Under the pieces are notes generated by a model, which saw nothing but the letters and a program-made list of their open reading frames with translations, searched no databases and was not told the DNA's origin. Positions 1 to 8,883 of a DNA stretch of 64,000 nt are shown one piece after another. Position 1 is the stretch's first letter, and the number at the start of each line of letters is the position of its first letter. A program made the translations under genes and the position numbers. This stretch comes from Aquimarina atlantica (GTDB taxonomy: Bacteria; Bacteroidota; Bacteroidia; Flavobacteriales; Flavobacteriaceae). The DNA is taken from NCBI RefSeq assembly GCF_000626715.1, contig NZ_AQRA01000003.1, forward strand, positions 310,001-374,000. Direction: 5' to 3'.

Positions 1-425
1 ATACACCAAACACTTACAGACATGCAGAAGAGGTTATTGATATGCTTGGGCTGAATATTAAATTATATGTGCCTAAACAGACCACAGCACATAGGGATGT
101 AACTATGGGGATTCCTGATATTGATGATCCCAAACACAAAATTTTTACAGAACAAGTAAAATTAGAACCATTTAGAAGAGCAATGTCTGATTTTACTCCC
201 GATGTTTGGTTTACAAACCTTAGAAAAGGACAAACGGCACTTAGAGATTCGCTGGATATTGTAAGTATGGGGAAAGATGGAATTTTAAAAGTAAGCCCGT
301 TTTACTATTACAATGATGAAGAGTTAGATGTGTATTTAGAAGAACACAAATTACCTAACGAATTTAAATATTTTGATCCAACTAAAGTGTTGGAAAATAG
401 AGAGTGTGGGTTACATACTAACTAA
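1..425 (+). CDS. cysH: Phosphoadenylyl-sulfate reductase family protein, 3' part
   Basis: The gene enters from the left edge. The reading frame is open from base 3 and the visible 140 residues are its C-terminal part. It reduces activated sulfate (PAPS or APS) to sulfite using thioredoxin or glutaredoxin electrons. The end ECGLHTN carries the catalytic cysteine motif ECGLH of the family, and WFTNLRKGQ resembles the substrate-binding region. The paired cysteines that bind [4Fe-4S] in APS reductases are absent from the visible part, and the segment between the sulfonucleotide-binding region and ECGLH is short. This favours the cluster-free PAPS type. cysD follows 21 bases downstream, so it is cotranscribed with the sulfate-activation genes. 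The start lies outside the window. Confidence 0.9.
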   Translation, partial: TPNTYRHAEEVIDMLGLNIKLYVPKQTTAHRDVTMGIPDIDDPKHKIFTEQVKLEPFRRAMSDFTPDVWFTNLRKGQTALRDSLDIVSMGKDGILKVSPFYYYNDEELDVYLEEHKLPNEFKYFDPTKVLENRECGLHTN

Positions 426-446
426 TAAATTACGAAAAAGATAAGA

Positions 447-1406
447 ATGGAAATACTAGAAAAGAAAATAGAACAATTAGAAGGGACAGCAGGTAATCTG
501 GCTGGAGCATCTGTTCTTAAGGTAAATCCTTTGGAGAGTGAAGCAATTTATATTTTTAGAGAAGTAGTGGCACAGTTTGAAAAACCAGTATTACTTTTTT
601 CTGGAGGAAAAGACTCTATTACTTTAGTTCGATTGGCTCAAAAAGCATTTTATCCCGGAAAAATTCCTTTCCCTTTACTACATATTGATACGGGACATAA
701 TTTTCCCGAAACTATAGAATTTAGAGATCGATTAGTTAAAGAATTAGGAGTAGAACTTATTGTTCGTAATGTTCAGGATTCTATTGATCAAGGTAAGGTT
801 ATAGAAGAAAAAGGAAAATATGCTAGCCGTAATAGTTTACAAACTACCACACTTTTGGATGCCCTGGAAGAATTTAAGTTTGATGCAGCTATCGGTGGAG
901 CTCGTAGAGATGAAGAAAAGGCCAGAGCTAAAGAACGTATATTCTCTGTTAGAGATGATTTTGGTCAATGGGATGAGAAAAACCAACGCCCTGAGTTGTT
1001 TGATCACCTTAACGGAAAAATTGATTTAGGCCAAAATGTAAGAGTGTTTCCAATTAGCAACTGGACAGAATTAGATGTATGGAGTTATATCCAAAAAGAA
1101 GGAATCGAAATTCCGTCTATATATTTTGCTCATACCCGTAAAACATTTGTGAGAGATGGGATGATTTGGTCTGCAGAAGATGATGTGGTGTATAGAGAAG
1201 ATAATGAAGTGGTAGAAGAAAGAATGGTACGTTTTAGAACCGTTGGTGATATGTCATGTACCGCAGCTGTGCTTTCTGATGCAATCACTATAGATAAAGT
1301 AGTATCAGAGATCAGAGAATCTACAATTTCTGAACGAGGAGCTCGTATCGATGATAAACGATCAGAAGCTGCGATGGAAAAACGAAAACAACAAGGATAT
1401 TTCTAA
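447..1406 (+). CDS. cysD: Sulfate adenylyltransferase subunit 2
   Basis: Small subunit of ATP sulfurylase. It adenylates sulfate to APS, driven by the GTPase subunit CysN encoded next. The PP-loop SGGKDS at residues 52-57 binds ATP, and HIDTGHNFPET follows as in CysD proteins. The C-terminus has the usual GDMSCT and GARIDDKRSEAAMEKRKQQGYF-like ending (last residues QQGYF). At 319 aa it is close to the family length of about 300. The ATG start is preceded by an A-rich stretch with AAGA. It lies between cysH and cysN in the sulfate assimilation operon and should be cytoplasmic, as a heterodimer with CysN. Confidence 0.95.
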   Translation: MEILEKKIEQLEGTAGNLAGASVLKVNPLESEAIYIFREVVAQFEKPVLLFSGGKDSITLVRLAQKAFYPGKIPFPLLHIDTGHNFPETIEFRDRLVKELGVELIVRNVQDSIDQGKVIEEKGKYASRNSLQTTTLLDALEEFKFDAAIGGARRDEEKARAKERIFSVRDDFGQWDEKNQRPELFDHLNGKIDLGQNVRVFPISNWTELDVWSYIQKEGIEIPSIYFAHTRKTFVRDGMIWSAEDDVVYREDNEVVEERMVRFRTVGDMSCTAAVLSDAITIDKVVSEIRESTISERGARIDDKRSEAAMEKRKQQGYF

Positions 1407-1553
1407 AATTAATTTCAGGTTATTAGTTTTCTAATAATTAGTGAGAATATAAATTAAGGATCAAAATAATTGGTGATAGTATTTGTAAAGGAGTCTTTTA
1501 TAAGTCATAAAAATGACCTTTAATAAAAACTATTAACCATCAACCAAAATAAG

Positions 1554-2801
1554 ATGGATGTATTAAAAATAGCAACAGCAGGAAGTGTAGATGATGGTAA
1601 AAGTACCTTGATCGGTCGTATTTTATATGATACAAAATCATTAACGACAGATAAATTAGAAGCCATTGAAACCAGAAGTAAAGCTAACGGTTTTGATTAT
1701 TTAGATTTTTCGTTGGCTACAGATGGATTAGTAGCCGAACGTGAACAAGGAATTACTATTGATGTTGCTCATATCTACTTTTCGACAAAGACCAAAAGTT
1801 ATATTATAGCAGATACCCCTGGACATATCGAATATACCAGAAATATGGTTACAGGAGCATCGACATCACAAGCCTCTATCATTTTGGTAGATGCTCGTAA
1901 AGGTGTAATAGAACAAACCTATCGTCACTTTTTTATCAATAACCTGTTAAGAGTTAAAGATGTGATTGTAGCCGTTAACAAAATGGATTTGGTAGATTTT
2001 TCTCAGGAGAAATACGAAGCTATAAAAGCCGATTTTGAAACATTGATCGAAAAAAGTGATTATAAAGAACAAAATATAACATTTATCCCGGTAAGCGCAT
2101 TGCAGGGAGATAATGTGGTAGATAAATCTGAGAATACCCCATGGTATACCGGACAAACTTTACTTGAACACTTAGAGAAATTAGATGCGCAGGATGTATA
2201 TGAAAAAGCTCAGGTACGTTTTCCAATTCAAACTGTAATTCGCCCTAAAAAAGATGAATTTCATGATTTTAGAGGATATGCAGGTAAATTATATGGAGGT
2301 GATCTTTCAGTTGGAGATGAGGTAACAATTTTGCCATCATTAACGACGTCAAAAGTAAAAGAAATTTACTTCTTCGATCAGAAATTTGATACTGCTGGCA
2401 GAGGAAGTTCTTGTACAATTACATTAGAAGATGATGTAAATGTAAGTCGGGGAGATATGATTGTAAAATCATCAGAGAAACCTCGTGTAGAAAAACAATT
2501 GACCGCGACAGTATGTTGGATGGATAGTAAAGATCTACATCCGGGAACAAATTACTTTATACAAAGTGGAAGTAATAGAATTCTAGCAAAAGTGAAAAAT
2601 ATAAACGGAACCATAGCAACTGATTTTTCTGGAGAAGATACTTCAAAAAATGCTTTGAGTTTAAACGAAATAGGGAAAGTTCAGATACAGTTGAGCAAAC
2701 CTTTAGCGATTGACTCTTATAGTAATAATAAAGCTTCAGGATCATTTATATTAATAGATTCGCAAACTAATACTACTTCAGGAGTTGGCTTTATAGAATA
2801 A
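1554..2801 (+). CDS. cysN: Sulfate adenylyltransferase subunit 1 (GTPase)
   Basis: Large regulatory GTPase of ATP sulfurylase. GTP hydrolysis drives APS formation by CysD. It is an EF-Tu-like GTPase with G1 GSVDDGKS (10-17), G3 DTPGH (87-91) and G4 NKMD (142-145), followed by two beta-barrel domains. At 415 aa it ends without an APS kinase (CysC) domain, so it is not the bifunctional CysNC form. No cysC is visible in the window. It is separated from cysD by 147 bases holding no gene and no clear terminator, and is most likely still cotranscribed. Confidence 0.95.
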   Translation: MDVLKIATAGSVDDGKSTLIGRILYDTKSLTTDKLEAIETRSKANGFDYLDFSLATDGLVAEREQGITIDVAHIYFSTKTKSYIIADTPGHIEYTRNMVTGASTSQASIILVDARKGVIEQTYRHFFINNLLRVKDVIVAVNKMDLVDFSQEKYEAIKADFETLIEKSDYKEQNITFIPVSALQGDNVVDKSENTPWYTGQTLLEHLEKLDAQDVYEKAQVRFPIQTVIRPKKDEFHDFRGYAGKLYGGDLSVGDEVTILPSLTTSKVKEIYFFDQKFDTAGRGSSCTITLEDDVNVSRGDMIVKSSEKPRVEKQLTATVCWMDSKDLHPGTNYFIQSGSNRILAKVKNINGTIATDFSGEDTSKNALSLNEIGKVQIQLSKPLAIDSYSNNKASGSFILIDSQTNTTSGVGFIE

Positions 2802-2907
2802 TACAAGTCACTAATTAATAGGAAGAAAAACCAAAAAATAGAACCGTAAAACCATCATACAAAAGTCATAACTACGCCTTTTTTTAAAGGCAGAAATACG
2901 AAAAAAG

Positions 2908-4998
2908 ATGCAAAGTTTTAGAACCGAAATAGAAAACCCAATTGTTCAAAAAGATGTTATAGAATTAGCTAATAAAATTGAGCAATTCCATAAGGGTAAG
3001 ATTGATGAAGAGAAGTTTCGTAGCCTTCGTCTGGCACGTGGTGTATATGGTCAACGCCAGGAAGGGGTACAGATGATTCGTATTAAATTACCCTATGGTA
3101 AAGTGTTAAGTAATCAATTAAGACGTATTTGTGAAGTTTCTGATGAGTATTCTAGAGGAAGACTGCATATCACTACACGTCAGGATATTCAAATTCATTA
3201 TGTAGATTTAAACAGAACTCCAGAGCTTTGGGCAGAGTTAGAAAGAGATGATGTAACATTAAGAGAAGCTTGTGGTAATACAGTACGTAATGTAACCGCA
3301 TCAGAAACTGCAGGAATTGATCCAAAAGAACCTTTTGATGTGTCCCCATATGCAGATGCATTATTCCGTTTCTTTTTAAGAAATCCTATTTGCCAGGAAA
3401 TGGGCCGTAAATTTAAAGTCTCTTTTTCAGGTACCGAAGAAGATACCGGGTTATCCTATATGCATGATTTGGGCTTCATTGCTAAAATAGAAAATGGAGT
3501 TCGAGGGTTTAAAGTAATGCTAGGTGGTGGATTGGGATCGCAACCAAGACATGCAGATGAATTATACAGTTTCCTGCCGTCAGAAAAGATCATTCCTTTA
3601 ATGGAGGGAGTATTGAGAATTTTTGATCGTCATGGAGAACGTAAAAGTAGAGCCAAAGCAAGAATGAAGTTTTTACTTAAAGACATAGGTCTTGAAGCGT
3701 TCAAAGAATTAGTAGAAGCAGAACAAAATGCAATAGCCCAAAAAACTGTTGTGATCGATGCAGAATCATATAAAACGTCAACTCCTGTTGAAGTCGAAAT
3801 ACCTCAAGTACAGATCAAAAACCAAAAAACTTTTGATTTGTGGAAATCTACCAATGTAATTGCTCAAAAACAAGAAGGGTATGTAGCTATAGGTATTAAA
3901 GTATTGTTAGGTGATTTTTATACCGATAAAGCCAGGTTGCTGGCAGATTTAGTAGAGAAATATGCAGCAGGAGAGATAAGACTATCATTGCGTCAGAATA
4001 TTTTGATTCCTTTTGTAAAAGAAGATGCATTACCATTCTTCTATCAAGAATTAGAGAAATTAGGATTTGTAGAATCTGGATATAACAAAGCAGTAGATAT
4101 AACAGCTTGTCCGGGAACAGATACCTGTAATTTAGGAATAGCAAGTAGTACAGGTATTGCCGAGGAACTAGAACGCGTAATCAAGACAGAATACCCTCAA
4201 TATCTCGAAAAAGAAGATTTAGTGATCAAAATTAGCGGATGTATGAATGCTTGTGGGCAACATAATATGGCAAATATTGGTTTTCAGGGAATGTCAGTAC
4301 GTACCAAAGATAAATTAGTGGCACCTGCATTACAAGTACTATTAGGAGGAGGAAACTTAGGAGATGGTAATGGTCGTTTTGCAGATAAAGTGGTGAAAAT
4401 ACCTAGTAGAAGAGGGCCAGAAGCATTACGTAGAATTCTTAATGATTTTGAAGCAAATGCAAATGGTAAAACTTTTATAGATTACTATACCGATCAGGGT
4501 GAAAAATATTTCTATGACTTTCTTACCGATTTATCTAATGTAGATAATCTTACTCAAGAAGACTTTATCGATTGGGGAACAGAAGAGAATTATGTAAAAG
4601 CAATTGGTGTAGGAGAATGTGCGGGAGTAGTTATAGATTTAATAGCGACCCTATTCTTAGAAAGCGAAGAGAAAATAGAAAATGCAAAAATATCTTTTGA
4701 GAATGAGGTATACTCTGATGCTGTGTATCACGCGTACAGCTCATTAGTAAACTCAGCAAAAGCATTGTTGTTAGCCGAAAAGAAAAAGACAAATACTCAT
4801 GCCAAAATTATAAGTCAGTTTGATGAAGAATTTGTTGCAAGCGGAAAAGTACAATTAGAAGGAACATTTGCAGATTTGATTTATCAACTTCAAAAAAATG
4901 CACCTACCAGAGGTTTTGCAGTAGATTATATTAAAAATGCAGAGCAATTTTTGCAAAAAGTACAGGAGTTTAGAGCCGTTGAAGTAGAAAATGCTTAA
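2908..4998 (+). CDS. Ferredoxin-type sulfite/nitrite reductase with C-terminal HEPN-like domain
   Basis: Siroheme and [4Fe-4S] reductase of the ferredoxin-dependent type, very likely assimilatory sulfite reductase from its operon. The coupled-cofactor cysteines are visible: C401-x5-C407 (ACPGTDTC) and C445-x3-C449 (GCMNACG), followed by the NMANIGF region. Two ferrodoxin-like halves fill about residues 1-545. Residues about 560-696 form an extra helical region (YSDAVYHAYSSLVNSAKALLL onwards) that resembles a HEPN domain. It lacks a recognisable R-x4-6-H RNase motif, which argues for a binding or structural role. The 696 aa length exceeds plain one-subunit sulfite reductases (about 550-600). 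The next gene, for siroheme synthesis, overlaps its end by 8 bases, fitting translational coupling of enzyme and cofactor supply. Confidence 0.9.
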   Translation: MQSFRTEIENPIVQKDVIELANKIEQFHKGKIDEEKFRSLRLARGVYGQRQEGVQMIRIKLPYGKVLSNQLRRICEVSDEYSRGRLHITTRQDIQIHYVDLNRTPELWAELERDDVTLREACGNTVRNVTASETAGIDPKEPFDVSPYADALFRFFLRNPICQEMGRKFKVSFSGTEEDTGLSYMHDLGFIAKIENGVRGFKVMLGGGLGSQPRHADELYSFLPSEKIIPLMEGVLRIFDRHGERKSRAKARMKFLLKDIGLEAFKELVEAEQNAIAQKTVVIDAESYKTSTPVEVEIPQVQIKNQKTFDLWKSTNVIAQKQEGYVAIGIKVLLGDFYTDKARLLADLVEKYAAGEIRLSLRQNILIPFVKEDALPFFYQELEKLGFVESGYNKAVDITACPGTDTCNLGIASSTGIAEELERVIKTEYPQYLEKEDLVIKISGCMNACGQHNMANIGFQGMSVRTKDKLVAPALQVLLGGGNLGDGNGRFADKVVKIPSRRGPEALRRILNDFEANANGKTFIDYYTDQGEKYFYDFLTDLSNVDNLTQEDFIDWGTEENYVKAIGVGECAGVVIDLIATLFLESEEKIENAKISFENEVYSDAVYHAYSSLVNSAKALLLAEKKKTNTHAKIISQFDEEFVASGKVQLEGTFADLIYQLQKNAPTRGFAVDYIKNAEQFLQKVQEFRAVEVENA

Positions 4999-5773
4999 AG
5001 AAATAATGAATAATAAAACACCAAGATTAACAGTAGTAGGAGCAGGTCCGGGAGATCCGGATTTGATCACTCTTAAAGCAATCAAAGCTTTAGAGTCTGC
5101 AGATGTGGTGTTATATGATGCGCTCATTAATGAAACCTTATTGAGTTATGCACCTAAAGCAGAGAAAATATTTGTCGGTAAAAGAAAAGGATGTTATGCA
5201 TATCAACAAGAACAGATTAATGAATTAATAGTAAGTAGAGCCAAAAGTCATGGACATGTAGTTCGATTAAAAGGAGGAGATCCTTTTATTTTTGGGCGAG
5301 GAGCAGAAGAGATTGATTATGTACAACAGTTTGATATAGCGTCTTATATGGTTCCCGGTATATCATCATCTTTAGCCGTTCCGGCATATCAGGGAATCCC
5401 ATTAACAAAAAGAGGGGTTTCAGAAAGTTTTTGGGTGATTACAGGAACCACAAAATCCCACAAATTATCACAGGATATATGCCTGGCAGCAAAATCAAAT
5501 GCAACTGTGGTAATTTTGATGGGAATGAGTAAGTTGAATGAAATAGTTAGTATCTTTGCTGCCGAAAATAAGCAAGACATTCCGGTAGCTATTATCCAAA
5601 ACGGAACTACAGAAAAAGAGAAGTTTGGATACGGTACAATAGAGAATATTGAGGAAGTAGTTTTAGAAAAAGAATTATCCTCACCAGCAATTATTATAAT
5701 AGGAGAAGTAGTAAACCAACGAGTTCGATTAGCTTCTGTTTATAATGAAGTTCGAGAAGAAATTGTATCTTAA
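4991..5773 (+). CDS. cobA: Uroporphyrinogen-III C-methyltransferase (SUMT)
   Basis: Methylates uroporphyrinogen III twice with SAM to give precorrin-2, the first step to the siroheme needed by the sulfite reductase just upstream. The SUMT signature GAGPGDPDL is at 17-25 and the second signature LKGGDPFIFGRG at about 93-104, and VPGISSSLAVPAYQGIPLT follows. At 260 aa it is a stand-alone SUMT, not the fused CysG. The chosen ATG overlaps the sulfite reductase stop by 8 bases. A second in-frame ATG at 5006 (MNNKTPRL) lies outside the overlap and is an alternative start. Confidence 0.93.
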   Translation: MLKEIMNNKTPRLTVVGAGPGDPDLITLKAIKALESADVVLYDALINETLLSYAPKAEKIFVGKRKGCYAYQQEQINELIVSRAKSHGHVVRLKGGDPFIFGRGAEEIDYVQQFDIASYMVPGISSSLAVPAYQGIPLTKRGVSESFWVITGTTKSHKLSQDICLAAKSNATVVILMGMSKLNEIVSIFAAENKQDIPVAIIQNGTTEKEKFGYGTIENIEEVVLEKELSSPAIIIIGEVVNQRVRLASVYNEVREEIVS

Positions 5774-5794
5774 TAGTTTGGGACTAGCTTAAAG

Positions 5795-6388
5795 ATGAAA
5801 GAAAGAAACAATTTATATCCGGTTTTTTTAAAGGCTGCGCACCTTGAAATCCTTATCATAGGAGGAGGAAATGTAGCAGAAGAAAAACTTACGTTCTTAT
5901 TAAAATCCAGTCCAGATGCTAAGATAACTATAGTATCATCAATGTTTAGAGAAGGTACAATAGCATTAGCAAAAAAGTTTGGAGTGGAAATGATACATAA
6001 AAAATATCACAAACGTTTTCTCAAAGGAAAACATATTGTGATTGCTACCACAGATGTTCCTAAAGTTAATATGCAGGTGTATAAAGATTGTAGGAAACGA
6101 AGTATACTGGTTAATGTAGCAGACAATCCGCCGTATTGTGATTTTTATATGGGCGCGATTGTAACCAAAGGCAATGTAAAAGTGGCAATCTCTACTAATG
6201 GGAAATCACCAACTACAGCCAAAAGATTACGTCAGTTTTTTGAGGAAGCGATACCCGAAAATATTGATGATTTAGTTAAAAACTTAAACGAGTATAGAAA
6301 AACAATAAAAGGTAATTTTGAAGAAAAAGTGGAAACACTAAACGAATTTACCAAAGGATTAATAGGAAAAAAAGAAGTTGAAAAATGA
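5795..6388 (+). CDS. Precorrin-2 dehydrogenase / sirohydrochlorin ferrochelatase (Met8p-like)
   Basis: Completes siroheme synthesis by NAD-dependent oxidation of precorrin-2 and probably iron insertion. The N-terminal Rossmann motif IIGGGNVAEEK is at about 21-31, and VNVADNPPYCDFYMGA matches the conserved active-site region of the CysG N-domain/Met8p family. At 197 aa it is the stand-alone dehydrogenase form, similar to B. subtilis YlnF or SirC; whether the ferrochelatase activity is retained cannot be read from sequence. With the preceding SUMT it provides a split equivalent of CysG. It overlaps the next gene by 4 bases (ATGA). Confidence 0.88.
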   Translation: MKERNNLYPVFLKAAHLEILIIGGGNVAEEKLTFLLKSSPDAKITIVSSMFREGTIALAKKFGVEMIHKKYHKRFLKGKHIVIATTDVPKVNMQVYKDCRKRSILVNVADNPPYCDFYMGAIVTKGNVKVAISTNGKSPTTAKRLRQFFEEAIPENIDDLVKNLNEYRKTIKGNFEEKVETLNEFTKGLIGKKEVEK

Positions 6389-7440
6389 TTAAGACTGATA
6401 TTTTAATAATCGGAGCGGGACCAACAGGATTATTTACTGTTTTTGAAGCAGGATTACTGAAGTTAAAGACGCATCTTATTGATGCCTTACCACAACCAGG
6501 TGGGCAATGCTCAGAAATATATCCCAAAAAGCCAATATATGATATCCCAGGTTTTCCAGAAATACTTGCTGGAGAATTGGTAGATAACCTAATGGAGCAA
6601 ATAAAACCTTTTAATCCTGGGTTTACGCTGGGAGAAAGAGCAGAAACTATCGAAAAATTAGAAGATGATACTTTTTTGGTAACTACCAATAAAGGAACAC
6701 AACATAATGCGCCGGTAGTTGCAATTGCAGGAGGATTGGGTTCTTTCGAGCCTCGTAAACCACCGATCCCAAATATTGCAGATTTCGAAGATAAAGGAGT
6801 AGCATATATCATACGTGATCCAGAAGTGTATAGAGACAAACGTGTTGTAATTGCAGGAGGAGGAGACTCTGCTTTAGATTGGTCGATTTTCTTGGCAGAT
6901 GTAGCCAGTGAAGTAACTCTTGTGCATAGACGAAACGAATTTCGCGGAGCTTTAGATTCAGTAGAAAGAGTAGCAGAACTTTCTAAATTAGGAAAAGTAA
7001 ACCTGATTACTGAAGCTGAAGTAAAAGAATTAAAAGGCGATGATCACATTACTGCGGTTGGTATAAAACATAAAACAAAAGGTGAAATTGTTTTAGATAC
7101 AGATTACTTCATCCCGTTATTTGGATTATCACCAAAATTAGGACCAATAGGAGATTGGGGGTTAGAAATCGAAAAAAATGCGATCAAAGTAGATAATTCA
7201 TACGATTATCAGACTAATATCCCGGGAATATATGCTATAGGTGATGTAAATACATATAAAGGAAAACTAAAATTAATTCTTTCTGGTTTTCATGAAGCAG
7301 CCATTATGTGTCAGAGTGCTTACCAAAGAATCTTTCCAGATAAAAAGTATGTGATGAAATATACAACCGTCGGTGGAGTAGAAGGATTTGATGGAACTAA
7401 AAAAGAAGCTAAAAAAGAAGTAGTAAAAGCTATTAATTAG
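6385..7440 (+). CDS. Ferredoxin--NADP reductase-like flavoprotein (thioredoxin-reductase fold)
   Basis: A 351 aa FAD/NAD(P) oxidoreductase of the YumC-type (TrxR-like) ferredoxin-NADP reductase family. The FAD motif GAGPTG is at 10-15 and the NADPH motif VVIAGGGDSALDW at about 154-166. The C-terminal IYAIGDVNTYKGKLKLI segment is typical. It lacks the CxxC redox centre of thioredoxin reductases. As the last gene of the sulfate operon it probably passes NADPH electrons through ferredoxin to the one-subunit sulfite reductase. The start overlaps the preceding stop by 4 bases, and a strong terminator follows. Confidence 0.85.
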   Translation: MIKTDILIIGAGPTGLFTVFEAGLLKLKTHLIDALPQPGGQCSEIYPKKPIYDIPGFPEILAGELVDNLMEQIKPFNPGFTLGERAETIEKLEDDTFLVTTNKGTQHNAPVVAIAGGLGSFEPRKPPIPNIADFEDKGVAYIIRDPEVYRDKRVVIAGGGDSALDWSIFLADVASEVTLVHRRNEFRGALDSVERVAELSKLGKVNLITEAEVKELKGDDHITAVGIKHKTKGEIVLDTDYFIPLFGLSPKLGPIGDWGLEIEKNAIKVDNSYDYQTNIPGIYAIGDVNTYKGKLKLILSGFHEAAIMCQSAYQRIFPDKKYVMKYTTVGGVEGFDGTKKEAKKEVVKAIN

Positions 7441-7464
7441 AAAAAAGCTTACTTTTAAAATAAA

Positions 7465-7513
7465 ACAGGTATATACCGAAAATCAATTTTTCGGTATATA
7501 CCTGTCCTTTTTT
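7465..7513 (+). terminator. Rho-independent terminator of the sulfate assimilation operon
   Basis: A perfect 18-bp stem, 7465-7482 (ACAGGTATATACCGAAAA) against 7488-7505, closes a 5-base loop and is followed by CCTTTTTTT. It lies 24 bases after the stop of the reductase gene. It is the only strong terminator found between the left edge and 7440, so cysH to the reductase are probably one transcript. Confidence 0.9.
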
Positions 7514-7687
7514 AGAACCTTATGAACAAAGATTAAATTACTTCAATATCTCTTTTAACGTTATTAAAAATGGTATAATAGATTACAAAAAAGGTTGTAC
7601 TTCCATGAAATGATGTGTTTTGTAGAAAAAAGTTTTAAACCCTGTTTTTTTTCTTTACCTATGGTTTAATTTTTTTTAAACGTTCTT

Positions 7688-8827
7688 ATGAAAAAGCTAT
7701 TCTCTATTCTTTCGATTGTTTTTGTGTTAGTCGCTTGTAAGAATAAAGCTGAAACTGAAAAGGATGTAATCACAAAAAACAAAATACCCGTTTTTGCATG
7801 GGCACATTTACCCGAAAATGCATCAGATGATGAGTTAAGAAAACAATTTCAGGAATTAAAAAATAAAGGAATAGATGGTTTAATGTATTCTGCAGGTCAT
7901 GACCCTTTAACGTATAAAAGAGTTGGTAAAATTATTAAGGAAACGGGAATGGAATTTCATGCATGGATACCTACCATGATACAAAACTCTAATCCAAAAT
8001 TAAAACCAGAATGGTATGCCATTAATCGAAACGGTGAATCTGCCTATGATAAACCTGCATATGTTTCGCACTACCAGTTTTTATGCCCTAATAAAGATGA
8101 AGTGTATGATTTCCTTAAAAACCTATATAGTAGTGTTGCTGATGTAGATGAGGTAGATGGAATTCATCTCGATTATATACGATTTCCAGATGTGATTCTG
8201 GCAAAAGGATTATGGGAAAAATATGATCTGGTAATGGATAAGGAATACCCCCAGTTTGATTATTGTTACTGTGATAAATGTGTTCATGATTTTAAATCAT
8301 TATCTGGTATAGATATTAAAGCTGTCGAAGATCCTTCGCAAATCGAAGAATGGAAACAATTTCGTTATGATTTGATAACTAAAATGGTGAATAGATTGGC
8401 AGATGTAGTACATGATAAAAATAAGGTGATTAATGCTGCAGTGTTTCCTGGGCCAAATTCTATCGCAAAAAAACTAGTAAGACAAGAGTGGAATAAATGG
8501 AATTTGGATGCCTTTTTCCCTATGAATTATAATGATTTCTATCTAGAAGATACAAAATGGATTGGCGAGCTTACAAAAGAAGAAGTGACTGCTGTTAATA
8601 ATAAGAAACCAGTTTATAGTGGTTTATTCATTTGCCCGAAACCTAAAAATAAGGCAAACGAAGCAGATCCCGAAAATCATGGATTATTACCCGAAGAATT
8701 AGCGGCTGCAATTAGTGAATCTATTCAAAATGGAGCCACTGGCATTTGTTTATTTACACCAAATAGAATGACAGATACACATTGGGAGGTTTTACAAAAA
8801 ACAATTAGTACAGATTTTACTAAATAA
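7688..8827 (+). CDS. Lipoprotein, glycosyl-hydrolase-like 10 (GHL10-type)
   Basis: Predicted exported lipoprotein. A hydrophobic N-terminus ends in a lipobox at LVAC with Cys17. The body looks like the GHL10 (DUF187-like) TIM-barrel family: the motif LDYIRFPD is at about 161-168, and an ITKMVNRLADVV segment and NAAVFPGPN follow. The family is inferred to act on carbohydrates, but the substrate is unknown. At 379 aa it is full length. It lies 56 bases before a DUF5009 membrane gene and may form a two-gene unit with it in glycan handling. The family call is by motif only. Confidence 0.7.
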   Translation: MKKLFSILSIVFVLVACKNKAETEKDVITKNKIPVFAWAHLPENASDDELRKQFQELKNKGIDGLMYSAGHDPLTYKRVGKIIKETGMEFHAWIPTMIQNSNPKLKPEWYAINRNGESAYDKPAYVSHYQFLCPNKDEVYDFLKNLYSSVADVDEVDGIHLDYIRFPDVILAKGLWEKYDLVMDKEYPQFDYCYCDKCVHDFKSLSGIDIKAVEDPSQIEEWKQFRYDLITKMVNRLADVVHDKNKVINAAVFPGPNSIAKKLVRQEWNKWNLDAFFPMNYNDFYLEDTKWIGELTKEEVTAVNNKKPVYSGLFICPKPKNKANEADPENHGLLPEELAAAISESIQNGATGICLFTPNRMTDTHWEVLQKTISTDFTK

Positions 8828-8883
8828 TGCTTTTTTAGACTGTACTCCTACAATTATTACTCTTTAAAAATAGATTTTTAAAT

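Noticed and set aside
2876..2891. Hairpin GCCTTT-TTTT-AAAGGC ahead of the sulfite reductase
   Set aside because: Short stem with the T run inside the loop; not a terminator, and too weak to call a regulatory site.
6348..6839. 163-codon open frame on the minus strand
   Set aside because: It lies antisense to the start of the flavoprotein gene, has no family motifs and reads as low-complexity serine/isoleucine-rich antisense sequence; the plus-strand frame is clearly the gene.
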